In this document: one piece after another, positions 54,757 to 63,443 of the stretch
How the letters are laid out: every line of letters begins with the position of its first letter
Numbering within the stretch: the stretch's first letter is position 1
Source: Lachnospiraceae bacterium
Lineage (GTDB): Bacteria; Bacillota; Clostridia; Lachnospirales; Lachnospiraceae
Length of the DNA: 64,000 bases
Direction: 5' to 3'
Assembly: GCA_017476665.1 (NCBI GenBank)
Contig: JAFUZJ010000064.1
Span: forward strand, 1 to 64,000
Program-made: the position numbers and the translations under genes
Notes under the pieces: model-generated
The model's database searches: none
What the model was told of the DNA's origin: nothing
Seen by the model: only the letters and a program-made list of their open reading frames with translations

Positions 54757-54896
54757 TGCTTCGCAGCCGCTTGTTTTTCTATCATAAACTCGAAAGCCCG
54801 CTGCTTCGCAGCTCTTTTGATTTGCTTCGCAAATCAGCTTCCTCGTTAAAACATGCACGAAAAACAAATGTCTGCTTCGCAGCCGCTTGTTTTTCT
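54757..54896. repeat. Cluster of four TGCTTCGCA mini-hairpins with a 24-bp direct repeat
   Basis: TGCTTCGCA occurs at 54757, 54802, 54823 and 54873. The first and last copies share 24 identical bases (TGCTTCGCAGCCGCTTGTTTTTCT, given here in two parts: TGCTTCGCAGCC and GCTTGTTTTTCT). The middle two form stems GCTGC/GCAGC and GATTTGC/GCAAATC. The cluster fills the gap between two divergent genes. Confidence 0.85.
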
Positions 54897-54943
54897 TTGC
54901 ATGTTTTATTTTATCATAACCATCGCAAAAAACCAACCCCGTG

Positions 54944-54972
54944 TTGAAAATGCATGAGAAAATGTGTATACT
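54944..54972 (+). promoter_or_regulatory. Promoter of the PfpI-M18 operon
   Basis: TTGAAA (54944-54949) and TATACT (54967-54972) with a 17-bp spacer, 50 bp before the start codon. Confidence 0.75.
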
Positions 54973-55022
54973 GAAATATAGATTGAACCGGTGAAATAAC
55001 AGGTGAAACGGAGGGATGTGCA

Positions 55023-55577
55023 ATGGGTAAAATTGCGGTTTTTTTTGCAGCGGGCTATGAGGAGATAGAGGCGCTCACGGTGGTGGATATCTGCCGCAGG
55101 CTGGGGCTTTCCATCGATATGGTGTCTGTCACGGGGGAAGATATCGTAGCGGGTTCTCATGGCATTGCAGTAAAGATGGATAAGCTGATTACACAGGCAA
55201 ATTTTGAGGAGTATGATATGTTGGTGTTGCCGGGAGGCATGCCGGGAACGAAGAATCTGGAGGCCTGTGAGCCGTTGATGGCGCAGATTGATGCCTTTTA
55301 TCAGGCGGGAAAGTATATCGGTGCGATCTGTGCGGCTCCCAGCATTTTCGGGCATAGAGGGATTCTGAAGGGCAGAAAGGCGTGCAGTTATCCTTCTTCC
55401 GAGAGTCAGTTGGAAGGGGCGCAGGTGACGGCGGGACCGGTGGAGATCGACGGCAATGTGGTGACGTCCAGAGGTATGGGAACAGCCATTGATTTCGGAC
55501 TTGCGATCGGCGGTCTGTTCTGCGGACAGGAGAAGGCGGACAAGCTGGCAGAGGGGATTGTCTATGGAAAAGCATAA
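55023..55577 (+). CDS. DJ-1/PfpI family protein
   Basis: A 184-residue class I glutamine-amidotransferase-like protein. The start KIAVFFAAGYEEIEALTVVDI with the conserved Glu and the elbow GAICAAPSIFG with the reactive Cys near 103 are those of the DJ-1/YajL/ThiJ branch. Relatives act as deglycases, chaperones or glyoxalases; which applies here cannot be read. GGAGGG lies 9 nt before ATG 55023. Its end overlaps the M18 gene by 14 bp. Confidence 0.9.
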   Translation: MGKIAVFFAAGYEEIEALTVVDICRRLGLSIDMVSVTGEDIVAGSHGIAVKMDKLITQANFEEYDMLVLPGGMPGTKNLEACEPLMAQIDAFYQAGKYIGAICAAPSIFGHRGILKGRKACSYPSSESQLEGAQVTAGPVEIDGNVVTSRGMGTAIDFGLAIGGLFCGQEKADKLAEGIVYGKA

Positions 55578-56964
55578 GGAGTCTATAGATTATACAAGAG
55601 AAATGCTGGCCTTCATCGACAAGAGTCCCAGTCCGTTCCATGTGATAGCCAATCTCTCGGAAAGGTTGGTGGGAGCAGGTTTTTTGCGGCTGAGTGAAAC
55701 CGAAAATTGGAAGGTGGAACCGGGCGGAAGCTATTTTGTGACCAGAAATGATTCCTCCCTGATCGCATTTTGTGTGCCGCAGTCAGGGAAGGACAGAGCG
55801 TGCAGGGGATTTCATATGGCTGCTGTCCACAGCGATTCGCCCACTTTTAAGATCAAGGAACATCCGGAGGAGGTGACAGACAGGAGATATCTGAAACTGA
55901 ATACGGAGAAATATGGCGGGATGATCCTGTCCACCTGGTTGGACAGACCCCTTTCCGTTGCGGGAAGAGTGGTGATCGAGGAACAGGCAGAAGAAACGGG
56001 GCGCGCAGCGCTGGTGACAAGGCTGGTTGATCTGGATAGGGATACGCTGGTGATCCCGAATGTTGCGATCCACATGAACCGTGATATGAACAAGGGAGTG
56101 GAGTACAATCCGCAGATTGATATGCTGCCGCTTTACGGAGATGTGCAGCAAAGAGCCGAGAACGGCGCAGCGGAAGACGGGAACGCGGAAGATGCGAATG
56201 AAAAAGATGCGAATGAGAAGGAGATGTTTCTGGCGGAGATTGCAGAGGCTGTCGGTGTACAGCCGGAGCAGATATTGGGGCATGATCTTTTCCTGTATGT
56301 GAGGGATAAGGGGCGGATATTCGGACGAAACGGTGAGTTTGTGCTGTCCCCCAAACTGGATGATCTACAGTCTGTGTACGCGGCCATGGAAGCATTTGTC
56401 ACTGCCGCGCCAAAGGAATTTATTTCACTCTGTGCTGTTTTTGACAATGAAGAAGTGGGGAGCCGTACCAGGCAGGGAGCCGATTCCACTTTTCTGGAAG
56501 ATACTTTGGAGCGGATCTGTGAAGCTCTGTGCGGCGCCTGTGGAGAAAACAGTGCGAAAACGCTTATGAAGCGGTGGATCGCAGACAGTTTTCTGATCTC
56601 GGCGGACAACGCCCACGCGGTGCATCCGAACCATCCGGAGAAAGCGGATCCGACGAATCGTCCCTATCTGAACAGCGGCATAGTGATCAAGTATCACGGC
56701 GGACAAAAGTATACTACGGATGCGGTTTCCACCGCAAAGATGAAGGCTCTCTGTAAACGGGCAGGCGTGCCGTATCAGACCTATGCCAACCGGTCTGACA
56801 TCGCGGGAGGCTCCACATTGGGGAATCTCTCCGCAGGACATGTGCCGGTTGCTTCTGTGGACATCGGTATGCCGCAGCTTGCCATGCATTCTGCCGTAGA
56901 AACAGGCGGTGCCTTGGACACCGCCTATGCCGTAAAAGTATTGCAGGAATTTTTCCGGGAATAA
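55564..56964 (+). CDS. M18-family aspartyl/leucyl aminopeptidase
   Basis: A 466-residue zinc aminopeptidase. Metal and catalytic motifs are FHMAAVHSDSPTFKIKEHP, YGGMILSTWLDRPLSVAGRV, FDNEEVGSRTRQGADS, SADNAHAVHPNHP and GHVPVASVDIGMPQLAMHSAVE, as in the M18 peptidase fold. It cuts N-terminal residues from cytosolic peptides. ATG 55564 overlaps the upstream gene. An acidic insert of about 20 residues with the unit DANEK twice (about 197-218) replaces a short loop in relatives. The frame meets the DUF362 gene head to head after 13 bp. Confidence 0.93.
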   Translation: MEKHKESIDYTREMLAFIDKSPSPFHVIANLSERLVGAGFLRLSETENWKVEPGGSYFVTRNDSSLIAFCVPQSGKDRACRGFHMAAVHSDSPTFKIKEHPEEVTDRRYLKLNTEKYGGMILSTWLDRPLSVAGRVVIEEQAEETGRAALVTRLVDLDRDTLVIPNVAIHMNRDMNKGVEYNPQIDMLPLYGDVQQRAENGAAEDGNAEDANEKDANEKEMFLAEIAEAVGVQPEQILGHDLFLYVRDKGRIFGRNGEFVLSPKLDDLQSVYAAMEAFVTAAPKEFISLCAVFDNEEVGSRTRQGADSTFLEDTLERICEALCGACGENSAKTLMKRWIADSFLISADNAHAVHPNHPEKADPTNRPYLNSGIVIKYHGGQKYTTDAVSTAKMKALCKRAGVPYQTYANRSDIAGGSTLGNLSAGHVPVASVDIGMPQLAMHSAVETGGALDTAYAVKVLQEFFRE

Positions 56965-56977
56965 AAACGAAATGGGA

Positions 56978-58018
56978 TCAAATCTGATTTCTTCCCTTGA
57001 ATGTATTATAAGCATCAGGCTTCCACTGCGGGAGAACGTCCGCCACGGCTTCTTCCGCAGTGATTTCTTTCTCTCCGTTGTCAATATCGATCAAGGCATA
57101 TCTGTCATTCCCCATGCCAAGTTCTTTCATATAGGATAGCTGTCGCAGTCCATGCCGGGTTTCCACACGCTCGATCATTGCTTTGCCGCCGCCGAAAGGC
57201 AGGTGGTAGATCAGGTCGATGCATGCCTGATCCACGGCCAGAATGTCCAGAGAAGCCAGAATGCCGATATCCGGTGTTACCACAGGTTCCGCACCGGCCC
57301 CCTCACAGTCGCAGGACACCGACATGTTTCGCATCACATTGATGAAGGAGATCCGGCTGCCAAAGTGATCCACGGTAGCATGGGTGCTCTCGGTCATACG
57401 CTCCATGAGTTCCTCCTCGGCAATATTCCACATATTCGATTGGCCGGGAGTGGTGTGGATCTCTTTCTTGCCGATGCGTCCGTCCGCGCAGCCGATGCCG
57501 ATATTTTTGTTGGAACCGCCGAAACCGCCCATGGCATGCCCCTTGAAGTGAGTCAGCGTCAGCATGGAATCATAGTTCAGTAGATTTTTGCCCACATGCA
57601 TTTCATCAAACCACTTGCCGTTCTTAACCGGGAGCTTGGCAACGCCGTCCTCATCCAGAATGTCCACAGGACAGAAAGTCCAACCGTTTATCCGAAGTGT
57701 CTCCCGGTGCGCCTCGGTGGTATAGCGGCTGCCTTCGTAATAGGTATTTGTCTCTACGATGGTTGCATCCGCCAATTTTTCCGCAAATAATTCTTTCACC
57801 CAAGGGCGGGGAATGATGTTGGGGCCCTCCGCCTCGCCGGTGTGGAGTTTTACACAGATCTTTCCGGTCAGATTCGCACTGACGCGGTCATAGATTTTCT
57901 GAAGACCCGCCGGACTTAATTCTCTGGTGAAAAAAACAGTAGAAGAATTACCGGTCCTTTGATCATATGGAATATAAAGATTTCCGTCTGTACCCGGAAT
58001 GGGGTGTTTTGTGCTCAT
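56978..58018 (-). CDS. DUF362 domain protein
   Basis: A 346-residue protein of the DUF362 family, common in anaerobes. Typical parts: KICVKLHTGEAEGPNIIPRPWVKEL, LTLTHFKGHAMGGFGGSNKNIGIGCADGRIGKKE and DILAVDQACIDLIY. Some members carry a ferredoxin domain; this one has no CxxCxxCxxxC cluster motif, only scattered cysteines (CDCEG). Function is unknown. It reads leftwards and converges on the M18 peptidase gene. Confidence 0.85.
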   Translation of the reverse strand: MSTKHPIPGTDGNLYIPYDQRTGNSSTVFFTRELSPAGLQKIYDRVSANLTGKICVKLHTGEAEGPNIIPRPWVKELFAEKLADATIVETNTYYEGSRYTTEAHRETLRINGWTFCPVDILDEDGVAKLPVKNGKWFDEMHVGKNLLNYDSMLTLTHFKGHAMGGFGGSNKNIGIGCADGRIGKKEIHTTPGQSNMWNIAEEELMERMTESTHATVDHFGSRISFINVMRNMSVSCDCEGAGAEPVVTPDIGILASLDILAVDQACIDLIYHLPFGGGKAMIERVETRHGLRQLSYMKELGMGNDRYALIDIDNGEKEITAEEAVADVLPQWKPDAYNTFKGRNQI

Positions 58019-58213
58019 AATGATTCCCTGCCTTTCTCAAATAATTCTTTTCTTTTATTATACACGGAATCCGTGGAAAAACGCAAATGCAGTTTTCCGG
58101 ATTGGGAAAGCCGGCGCATAATTTACTGCATCAATGAGGAAAACAAAACATATGATAGGATAACGTGACAGTTGCAAAGCCTTGCATGGTCAAACGGCAT
58201 ATGGGGGCAGATG

Positions 58214-59983
58214 ATGGAACAAAAACGGGAAAATCTTTTGAATCTTGCGCTGGAGACCCCGGAGGAGGAACGGGAGCAGACGGAGAATCTGAATGCCGGA
58301 TTCCTCCCGGAAACCAGAAGCTGGGAGATGATCGTAAAGTTTCACGGAGATCTGCGGGGAGCGGTGGCAGGTGTGGAAAGCCCGGACGCACAGATCCGGG
58401 TGGAAATATTGATTGCGGGATATGCGATCCTCACGGTGCCGGAATTTCTCGTGGATACGGTGACGGCGCTGGAAGAGATTGAATATATGGAACTGCCCAA
58501 ACGCTTTTATTATTCTGTGGACGGCTTTTTTGGGAATGGAGGCTTCGGCTTTGCGTCTGCAGACAGAGCCTGTTTCACTGCGGTCACACAGGGATCGCCT
58601 TTTTTAACCGGGCGCGGCGTGCTGATGCTGATTGCGGACAGCGGGATTGATTGGCAACGTCGGGATTTTCGCAACGGGGACGGAAGTACCAGGATTCGCT
58701 TCCTGTGGGATCAGACCCTGAATGCGGAATTTTCTGCTGCACAGATCGATGTGGCGCTGCTTGCGGCTAATCCGGAGGAACAATTCCGATTGTTGCCCAG
58801 TCTGGATGTGAGCGGACACGGCACTGCCGTGGCGGGAATTGCTGCGGGGGCGAATCCGGAAAGCGGCTATGAGGGAGCCGCGCCGAAGGCGGAGTACCTG
58901 ATTGTGAAGCTGGGATCTGCGGACCCGCTTGGCTTTCCCCGCACCACGGAATTGATGCGGGCCGTAGCATGGGGATTACAGAAAGCGGAGCTTCTGAGGA
59001 TGCCTTTGGTGATCAATTTAAGCTTTGGCAACAGTTACGGTGCCCATGACGGCAGTTCGTTGTTGGAGCGATTTCTGGACAACGCGGCAGAAATCGGCAG
59101 AACCGTCATTTGTGTGGGAAGTGGGAATGAAGGCGCAAATGGCGGTCATGCGGCGGGCAGAGTGCAGGATGGGCAGACCGCGAGACAGGAATTTGCCGTG
59201 GCAAATTATGAGCAGAATCTGAGACTGCAGCTTTGGCAGAACTACAGTGATGAATATCGGATCTATCTGGTATCGCCCGGCAGACGCAGAGTGGAGATGA
59301 CTGCTCCGATCAACGGGGGAAAGTATACGGTTTTTCTGGAAGATACAAAAATTCTTGCCTATCAGGGAGAGCCGGCACCTTACGCGGTGGCAAAGGAACT
59401 TTATCTGGAGTTTTTGCCCGAGGGCACACCTTACATCAGCAGTGGGATCTGGACCATCGAGTTGGAGCCGGTTCGCGTGGTGACGGGACAGTATTATCTG
59501 TATCTGTCGGATGGAGCGGCCAGAAATGCCGGAACTTTTTTCTTTACACCGACGCCGGAGGTGACACTGACGATCCCGTCCACCGCCGCAAAAGTGATCA
59601 CGGTGGGAGCTTATGACGCGTTATATGATGCCTATGCGGATTTTTCCGGAAGGGGCTATGCGGATGAGGACAGGACGATCGGTGTGGTGACGGCTGGGCT
59701 TGTCAAACCGGATATTGTGACTCCTGGAGTCAATGTTTCGGCACCTGACCTGTTTGGCGGCTATGTGCCCGTCACGGGAACTTCTTTTGCCGCGCCCATA
59801 GCGGCGGGAGCAGCGGCACTTTTGATGGAATGGGGAATTGTGCGGGGAAATGATCGTTTTTTGTACGGTGAGAAAGTGAAGGCGTATCTGCGGGCGGGGG
59901 CGCGCAGATTGCGCGGAGAACGCGCCTACCCCAATGACAGAGTGGGATATGGCGCGCTGTGTTTGTCGGAAAGTCTGCCGTAA
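58214..59983 (+). CDS. CspC-like S8 subtilisin-family protease
   Basis: A 589-residue subtilase with an intact triad: Asp in MLIADSGIDW, His in DVSGHGTAVAGIAAG, Ser in VTGTSFAAPIAAGAAALL. An N-terminal prodomain of about 120 residues precedes it and a jelly-roll insert (about 330-480) lies before the Ser block, the shape of Csp germination proteases of Clostridia. The lead LLNLALETPEEEREQTENLNAGF is typical of that group. A role in spore germination is likely but not proved, as vegetative relatives exist. ATG 58214 was chosen because GGGGG lies 6 nt before it; ATG 58211 is only 3 nt away from that site. Confidence 0.88.
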   Translation: MEQKRENLLNLALETPEEEREQTENLNAGFLPETRSWEMIVKFHGDLRGAVAGVESPDAQIRVEILIAGYAILTVPEFLVDTVTALEEIEYMELPKRFYYSVDGFFGNGGFGFASADRACFTAVTQGSPFLTGRGVLMLIADSGIDWQRRDFRNGDGSTRIRFLWDQTLNAEFSAAQIDVALLAANPEEQFRLLPSLDVSGHGTAVAGIAAGANPESGYEGAAPKAEYLIVKLGSADPLGFPRTTELMRAVAWGLQKAELLRMPLVINLSFGNSYGAHDGSSLLERFLDNAAEIGRTVICVGSGNEGANGGHAAGRVQDGQTARQEFAVANYEQNLRLQLWQNYSDEYRIYLVSPGRRRVEMTAPINGGKYTVFLEDTKILAYQGEPAPYAVAKELYLEFLPEGTPYISSGIWTIELEPVRVVTGQYYLYLSDGAARNAGTFFFTPTPEVTLTIPSTAAKVITVGAYDALYDAYADFSGRGYADEDRTIGVVTAGLVKPDIVTPGVNVSAPDLFGGYVPVTGTSFAAPIAAGAAALLMEWGIVRGNDRFLYGEKVKAYLRAGARRLRGERAYPNDRVGYGALCLSESLP

Positions 59984-60001
59984 AATAAGGTCAGATACCT
60001 G

Positions 60002-61168
60002 TCAGATATCGCCTGTGTCCGCAGTGTCTGTGCCCGCGGCGGAGCCTGATCCGCGCACGCGGATGCCGTTTACTTCCACTTCGCCGTCCAGTTGGATCAC
60101 CAGGCATTTTCTGCCGTCGATCTCTCGGGTTTCGATCAGATCCGTGCGGTCCGGACTTACTTTGATCACGATATCCGGCGTTTTCACGTCGAAAGTGCGG
60201 GAACTGAACACGTTGCTGGCGTAGAGAGTGGTCTGATCTCCGGCGGCGGTATCATAGTAAGTGTCGAACTCTGCCAGTTTTTCGTTGGCAACGCCGCTGC
60301 CTGCCAGCAGGGTTTTTACTTCGTTTTTATCCAATACAAGAGGCGCGGGATCTTCCTTGTGTTCCGCCGCCATCTCCTGAAATTTTTCATGGATATTTTT
60401 CACCATTTCCAGTTCACAGGTTTCTCCCAGCGTTTCCTCGATCAGCGTCTGGAAGGTTTCTTTCTGGGCACCAGCGGACATGGGGGTGGGGCAGCCCAGC
60501 AATTGGTCCATGAACGTTTCCTGCAGTTCCTCCGCATCTTTCGAGTAGTAGAGGGCACTGTGAATATCGGCCCCTCTGTCGTTGAAAGCGGGGAACAGGA
60601 AGCCGGTCTCCGGCATGCCTACGACCCAGTCGCGGATCCGGTTCTGAAACGCATTTTCCTCCACATTGTAAGACAGTCCGGGCTTGGAGAGTTCCACCGG
60701 ACAGATGCAGCACATGATGTATTCGTAGACTTCATCGGAGGCATCGTCCATATCCAGCCCGTCGGCAGTTTTGCCGGGAACGTCATAGACATCATGGATC
60801 AGCAGGATCAGATAATTTCCCACGTATTCATAAGTCTCGATCACCCGGTCATAAAAAGCCTCCAGCAGGATTTCGTCCTTCAGCTTGCTGTCCCGGAGGC
60901 GGAGCATGAAATTCTGGGTGCCCCCGCTTGCTTCCGATTCCAGAGGAAAGGACAGATCCAGCAGATTTTTGCCCAGGCGTCCGGACAGATTTTTGCGCAG
61001 AATGTCAAAATATTTAAACATTTCTTCTTCCGGCAAATTCAGAAAAGACTGTGCAAATTGCGTTTTTTTATTTTTTTCTCCATCCACATAACAGCCGCAG
61101 ATGCGGGTGATGGAGCATTTCTTGATGGTGAGAAGTCGCTTGATCTCACTGATCTCCTGTTTGGTCAT
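60002..61168 (-). CDS. DUF4317 family protein
   Basis: A 388-residue protein found mainly in Clostridia, with no known activity. The start TKQEISEIKRLLTIKKCSITRICGCYVDGEKNKK is the family hallmark. The chain is soluble with no signal peptide. Met encoded at 61166-61168 (minus strand) has GAGGAAAACC upstream, so the open frame beyond it is non-coding. It converges on the CspC-like gene with an 18-bp gap and is divergent from the Spo0A-type gene. Confidence 0.85.
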   Translation of the reverse strand: MTKQEISEIKRLLTIKKCSITRICGCYVDGEKNKKTQFAQSFLNLPEEEMFKYFDILRKNLSGRLGKNLLDLSFPLESEASGGTQNFMLRLRDSKLKDEILLEAFYDRVIETYEYVGNYLILLIHDVYDVPGKTADGLDMDDASDEVYEYIMCCICPVELSKPGLSYNVEENAFQNRIRDWVVGMPETGFLFPAFNDRGADIHSALYYSKDAEELQETFMDQLLGCPTPMSAGAQKETFQTLIEETLGETCELEMVKNIHEKFQEMAAEHKEDPAPLVLDKNEVKTLLAGSGVANEKLAEFDTYYDTAAGDQTTLYASNVFSSRTFDVKTPDIVIKVSPDRTDLIETREIDGRKCLVIQLDGEVEVNGIRVRGSGSAAGTDTADTGDI

Positions 61169-61271
61169 ATGGTTTTCCTCGCTGTTGAATTGATTGATTC
61201 CAGTATACACCCAAAATCCGTTTGCGGCAATGTGCAGATTTCCCCATAAATTTTGCCGCAAAATCCTACAA

Positions 61272-61291
61272 ATTGTCGGATAAATGACAAT
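61272..61291. promoter_or_regulatory. Inverted repeat in the divergent gap before the Spo0A-type gene
   Basis: ATTGTC and GACAAT flank 8 bp (61272-61291). The left half contains TTGTCGGA, one base from the Spo0A box TGTCGAA. GCCGCAAA motifs occur on both sides (near 61222 reversed, 61254 and 61292). A TATAAT at 61343-61348 with TTGATG 18 bp upstream is the probable promoter. Binding is speculative. Confidence 0.4.
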
Positions 61292-61384
61292 CGCCGCAAA
61301 ACCTGCGGTGAGTTGGAGTTGATGTCAGAATGGCTGTTATTTTATAATGAATTGGTAAAATTTAGTATGGTCGGAGGTAGTTTT

Positions 61385-61915
61385 ATGGAACAGTTAAACA
61401 TTACCGCTGCAAAGGATAATGAAAAAATATACAAAATTTTGGATAATCTGATGAATGCCGACAAAGAATTCCAGATCATGATCACGGTACCCTCCGTGAA
61501 AAGCGGAGCGGACAAGGCTGTCAGGCAGACGATTCCGCGGGAGCCTGTCAAAAAGGGACCACAGCATAACCTGGAGCAGGATGTGACGAATATGATCCAT
61601 GAGATCGGTGTGCCGGCGCACATCAAAGGCTACCAGTATCTGCGGGAGGCGATCATGATGTCCGTGGAGGACGCGTCGATGATCAGTTCAATCACGAAGA
61701 TCCTGTATCCCACCATTGCCAAAAGGTTCCAGACCACGCCCAGCCGCGTGGAGCGGGCGATCCGGCATGCCATTGAGGTGGCGTGGAGCAGAGGGCGCAT
61801 GGAGACTTTGGACGCGCTGTTCGGCTACACGGTGGATATCGGCAAAGGAAAGCCCACAAATTCGGAGTTTATTGCACTGATCGCGGACCATATCCGGCTT
61901 TCCTACAAAGAATAG
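61385..61915 (+). CDS. Spo0A C-terminal-domain protein lacking a receiver
   Basis: A 176-residue protein whose last 110 residues match the Spo0A DNA-binding domain closely: [57 protein letters not shown] (recognition helix region) and [17 protein letters not shown]. The N-terminal 65 residues are unlike a receiver and no phosphoacceptor Asp pattern is seen. ATG 61385 follows TCGGAGG; further upstream codons are not translated by any good site. It may bind 0A boxes without phosphorylation, adding to or competing with true Spo0A, or respond to another signal. Confidence 0.88.
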   Translation: MEQLNITAAKDNEKIYKILDNLMNADKEFQIMITVPSVKSGADKAVRQTIPREPVKKGPQHNLEQDVTNMIHEIGVPAHIKGYQYLREAIMMSVEDASMISSITKILYPTIAKRFQTTPSRVERAIRHAIEVAWSRGRMETLDALFGYTVDIGKGKPTNSEFIALIADHIRLSYKE

Positions 61916-61936
61916 GTGCAAGAATGAAAAAAACAC

Positions 61937-61965
61937 TTTTCCAGTATGAGAAAATAGTGTATAAT
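61937..61965 (+). promoter_or_regulatory. glgA promoter
   Basis: A perfect TATAAT (61960-61965) with a weak -35 (TTTTCC, 61937-61942) at 17 bp spacing, 29 bp before the start codon. Confidence 0.5.
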
Positions 61966-61993
61966 TAGAGTATCTTACTTGGGAGGGTTTCAA

Positions 61994-63442
61994 ATGAAGA
62001 AAATATTATTTGCAGCATCAGAAGGGGTTCCTTTTATCAAAACGGGCGGTTTGGCAGATGTTGTGGGGTCTCTGCCTAAGTGTATTGATAAGGAATATTA
62101 TGATGTGCGTGTATTTATCCCGAAGTATACCTGCATGAAGCAGGAGATGAAGGATAAAATGCAGTATGTGACGCACTTTTACATGGATTTTAACTGGAAA
62201 AATGTGTATGTGGGCATCCTGGAGTCCGTTGTAGACGGAGTACATTATTATTTTATTGACAATGAGTCCTATTTTGGCGGATTCAAACCTTACGGGGACG
62301 ATCCCATCTGGGAGATCGAGAAGTACGCATTTTTCTGTAAGGCAGTGCTGTCGGCGCTTCCTGTGGTGGATTTCAGACCGGATCTGATCCACTGTCATGA
62401 CTGGCAGACCGGATTGATCCCTGTTTACCTGAAAGAGCGGTTTCATGACGGAGATTTCTATCGGGGGATAAAATCCGTTATCACGATCCATAATCTGAAG
62501 TTTCAGGGAAAGTGGAGTCCCAAGGATGTGCAGAGCATCACCGGGCTTCCCGCGTATTACTTCACGCCGGATAAGCTGGAGGCGTACAAGGACGCCAATC
62601 TGTTAAAGGGCGGCATCGTGTTTGCGGATGCGGTGACCACTGTGAGCGATACCTATGCGGAGGAGATCAAAACGACCTTCTATGGCGAGGGACTGGACGG
62701 ACTGCTTCGTGCCAGAAGCGGTGATCTGCGCGGTATTGTGAACGGAATTGATTACGATGAGTTCAACCCTTCGACAGATAAATATATTGTCAAAACCTAC
62801 GATGCGGTGAACTTCCGCAAGGAGAAGGTGAAGAATAAGCGTGCATTGCAGGAGGAACTGGGACTTCGCCAGGATGACCGGAAGATGATGATCGGCGTGG
62901 TTTCCCGACTGACGGATCAGAAGGGATTTGATCTGATCGCTTATGTGATGGATGAACTTTGTCAGGATGACGTTCAGCTGGTGGTACTGGGAACCGGCGA
63001 GGAGCGTTATGAGAATATGTTCCGTCATTTTGACTGGAAATACGGTGACAAGGTTTCGGCGAATATTTATTATTCGGAGGCATTGTCCCACAAGATCTAT
63101 GCATCCTGTGACGCGTTCCTGATGCCTTCGCTGTTTGAGCCCTGCGGTCTGAGTCAGCTGATGGCGCTGCGTTACGGCACGGTGCCGATCGTGCGTGAGA
63201 CCGGCGGTCTTAAGGATACGGTGCAGCCTTACAATGAATATGAAAGCACGGGTACGGGTTTCTCGTTTGTGAATTACAATGCGCATGAGATGTTAAATAC
63301 GATCCGGTACGCGGAGCAGGTTTACTATGACAGAAAACGTGAGTGGAACAAGATTGTTGACCGGGCCATGGCGGCAGACTTCTCCTGGAGCGTATCTGCC
63401 AGAAAATATCAGGAGATGTACGACTGGTTGATCGGGTATTAA
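61994..63442 (+). CDS. glgA: Glycogen synthase (ADP-glucose)
   Basis: A 482-residue GT5 glucosyltransferase that extends alpha-1,4-glucan from ADP-glucose. The donor-site lysine region KTGGLADVVGSLPK is at residues 15-28, DLIHCHDWQTGLIP, VNGIDYDEFNP, SRLTDQKGFDLIAYV and the C-terminal motif LFEPCGLSQLMALRYGTVPIVRETGGLKDT follow. ATG 61994 has GGGAGGG 7 nt before it. It is alone; no glgC or glgB is visible in the window. Confidence 0.96.
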   Translation: MKKILFAASEGVPFIKTGGLADVVGSLPKCIDKEYYDVRVFIPKYTCMKQEMKDKMQYVTHFYMDFNWKNVYVGILESVVDGVHYYFIDNESYFGGFKPYGDDPIWEIEKYAFFCKAVLSALPVVDFRPDLIHCHDWQTGLIPVYLKERFHDGDFYRGIKSVITIHNLKFQGKWSPKDVQSITGLPAYYFTPDKLEAYKDANLLKGGIVFADAVTTVSDTYAEEIKTTFYGEGLDGLLRARSGDLRGIVNGIDYDEFNPSTDKYIVKTYDAVNFRKEKVKNKRALQEELGLRQDDRKMMIGVVSRLTDQKGFDLIAYVMDELCQDDVQLVVLGTGEERYENMFRHFDWKYGDKVSANIYYSEALSHKIYASCDAFLMPSLFEPCGLSQLMALRYGTVPIVRETGGLKDTVQPYNEYESTGTGFSFVNYNAHEMLNTIRYAEQVYYDRKREWNKIVDRAMAADFSWSVSARKYQEMYDWLIGY

Positions 63443-63443
63443 A

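Noticed and set aside
60092-61249. A 385-codon plus-strand frame antisense to DUF4317
   Set aside because: DUF4317 on the minus strand has the family N-terminus and a ribosome site; the plus frame matches nothing known and mirrors its codons.
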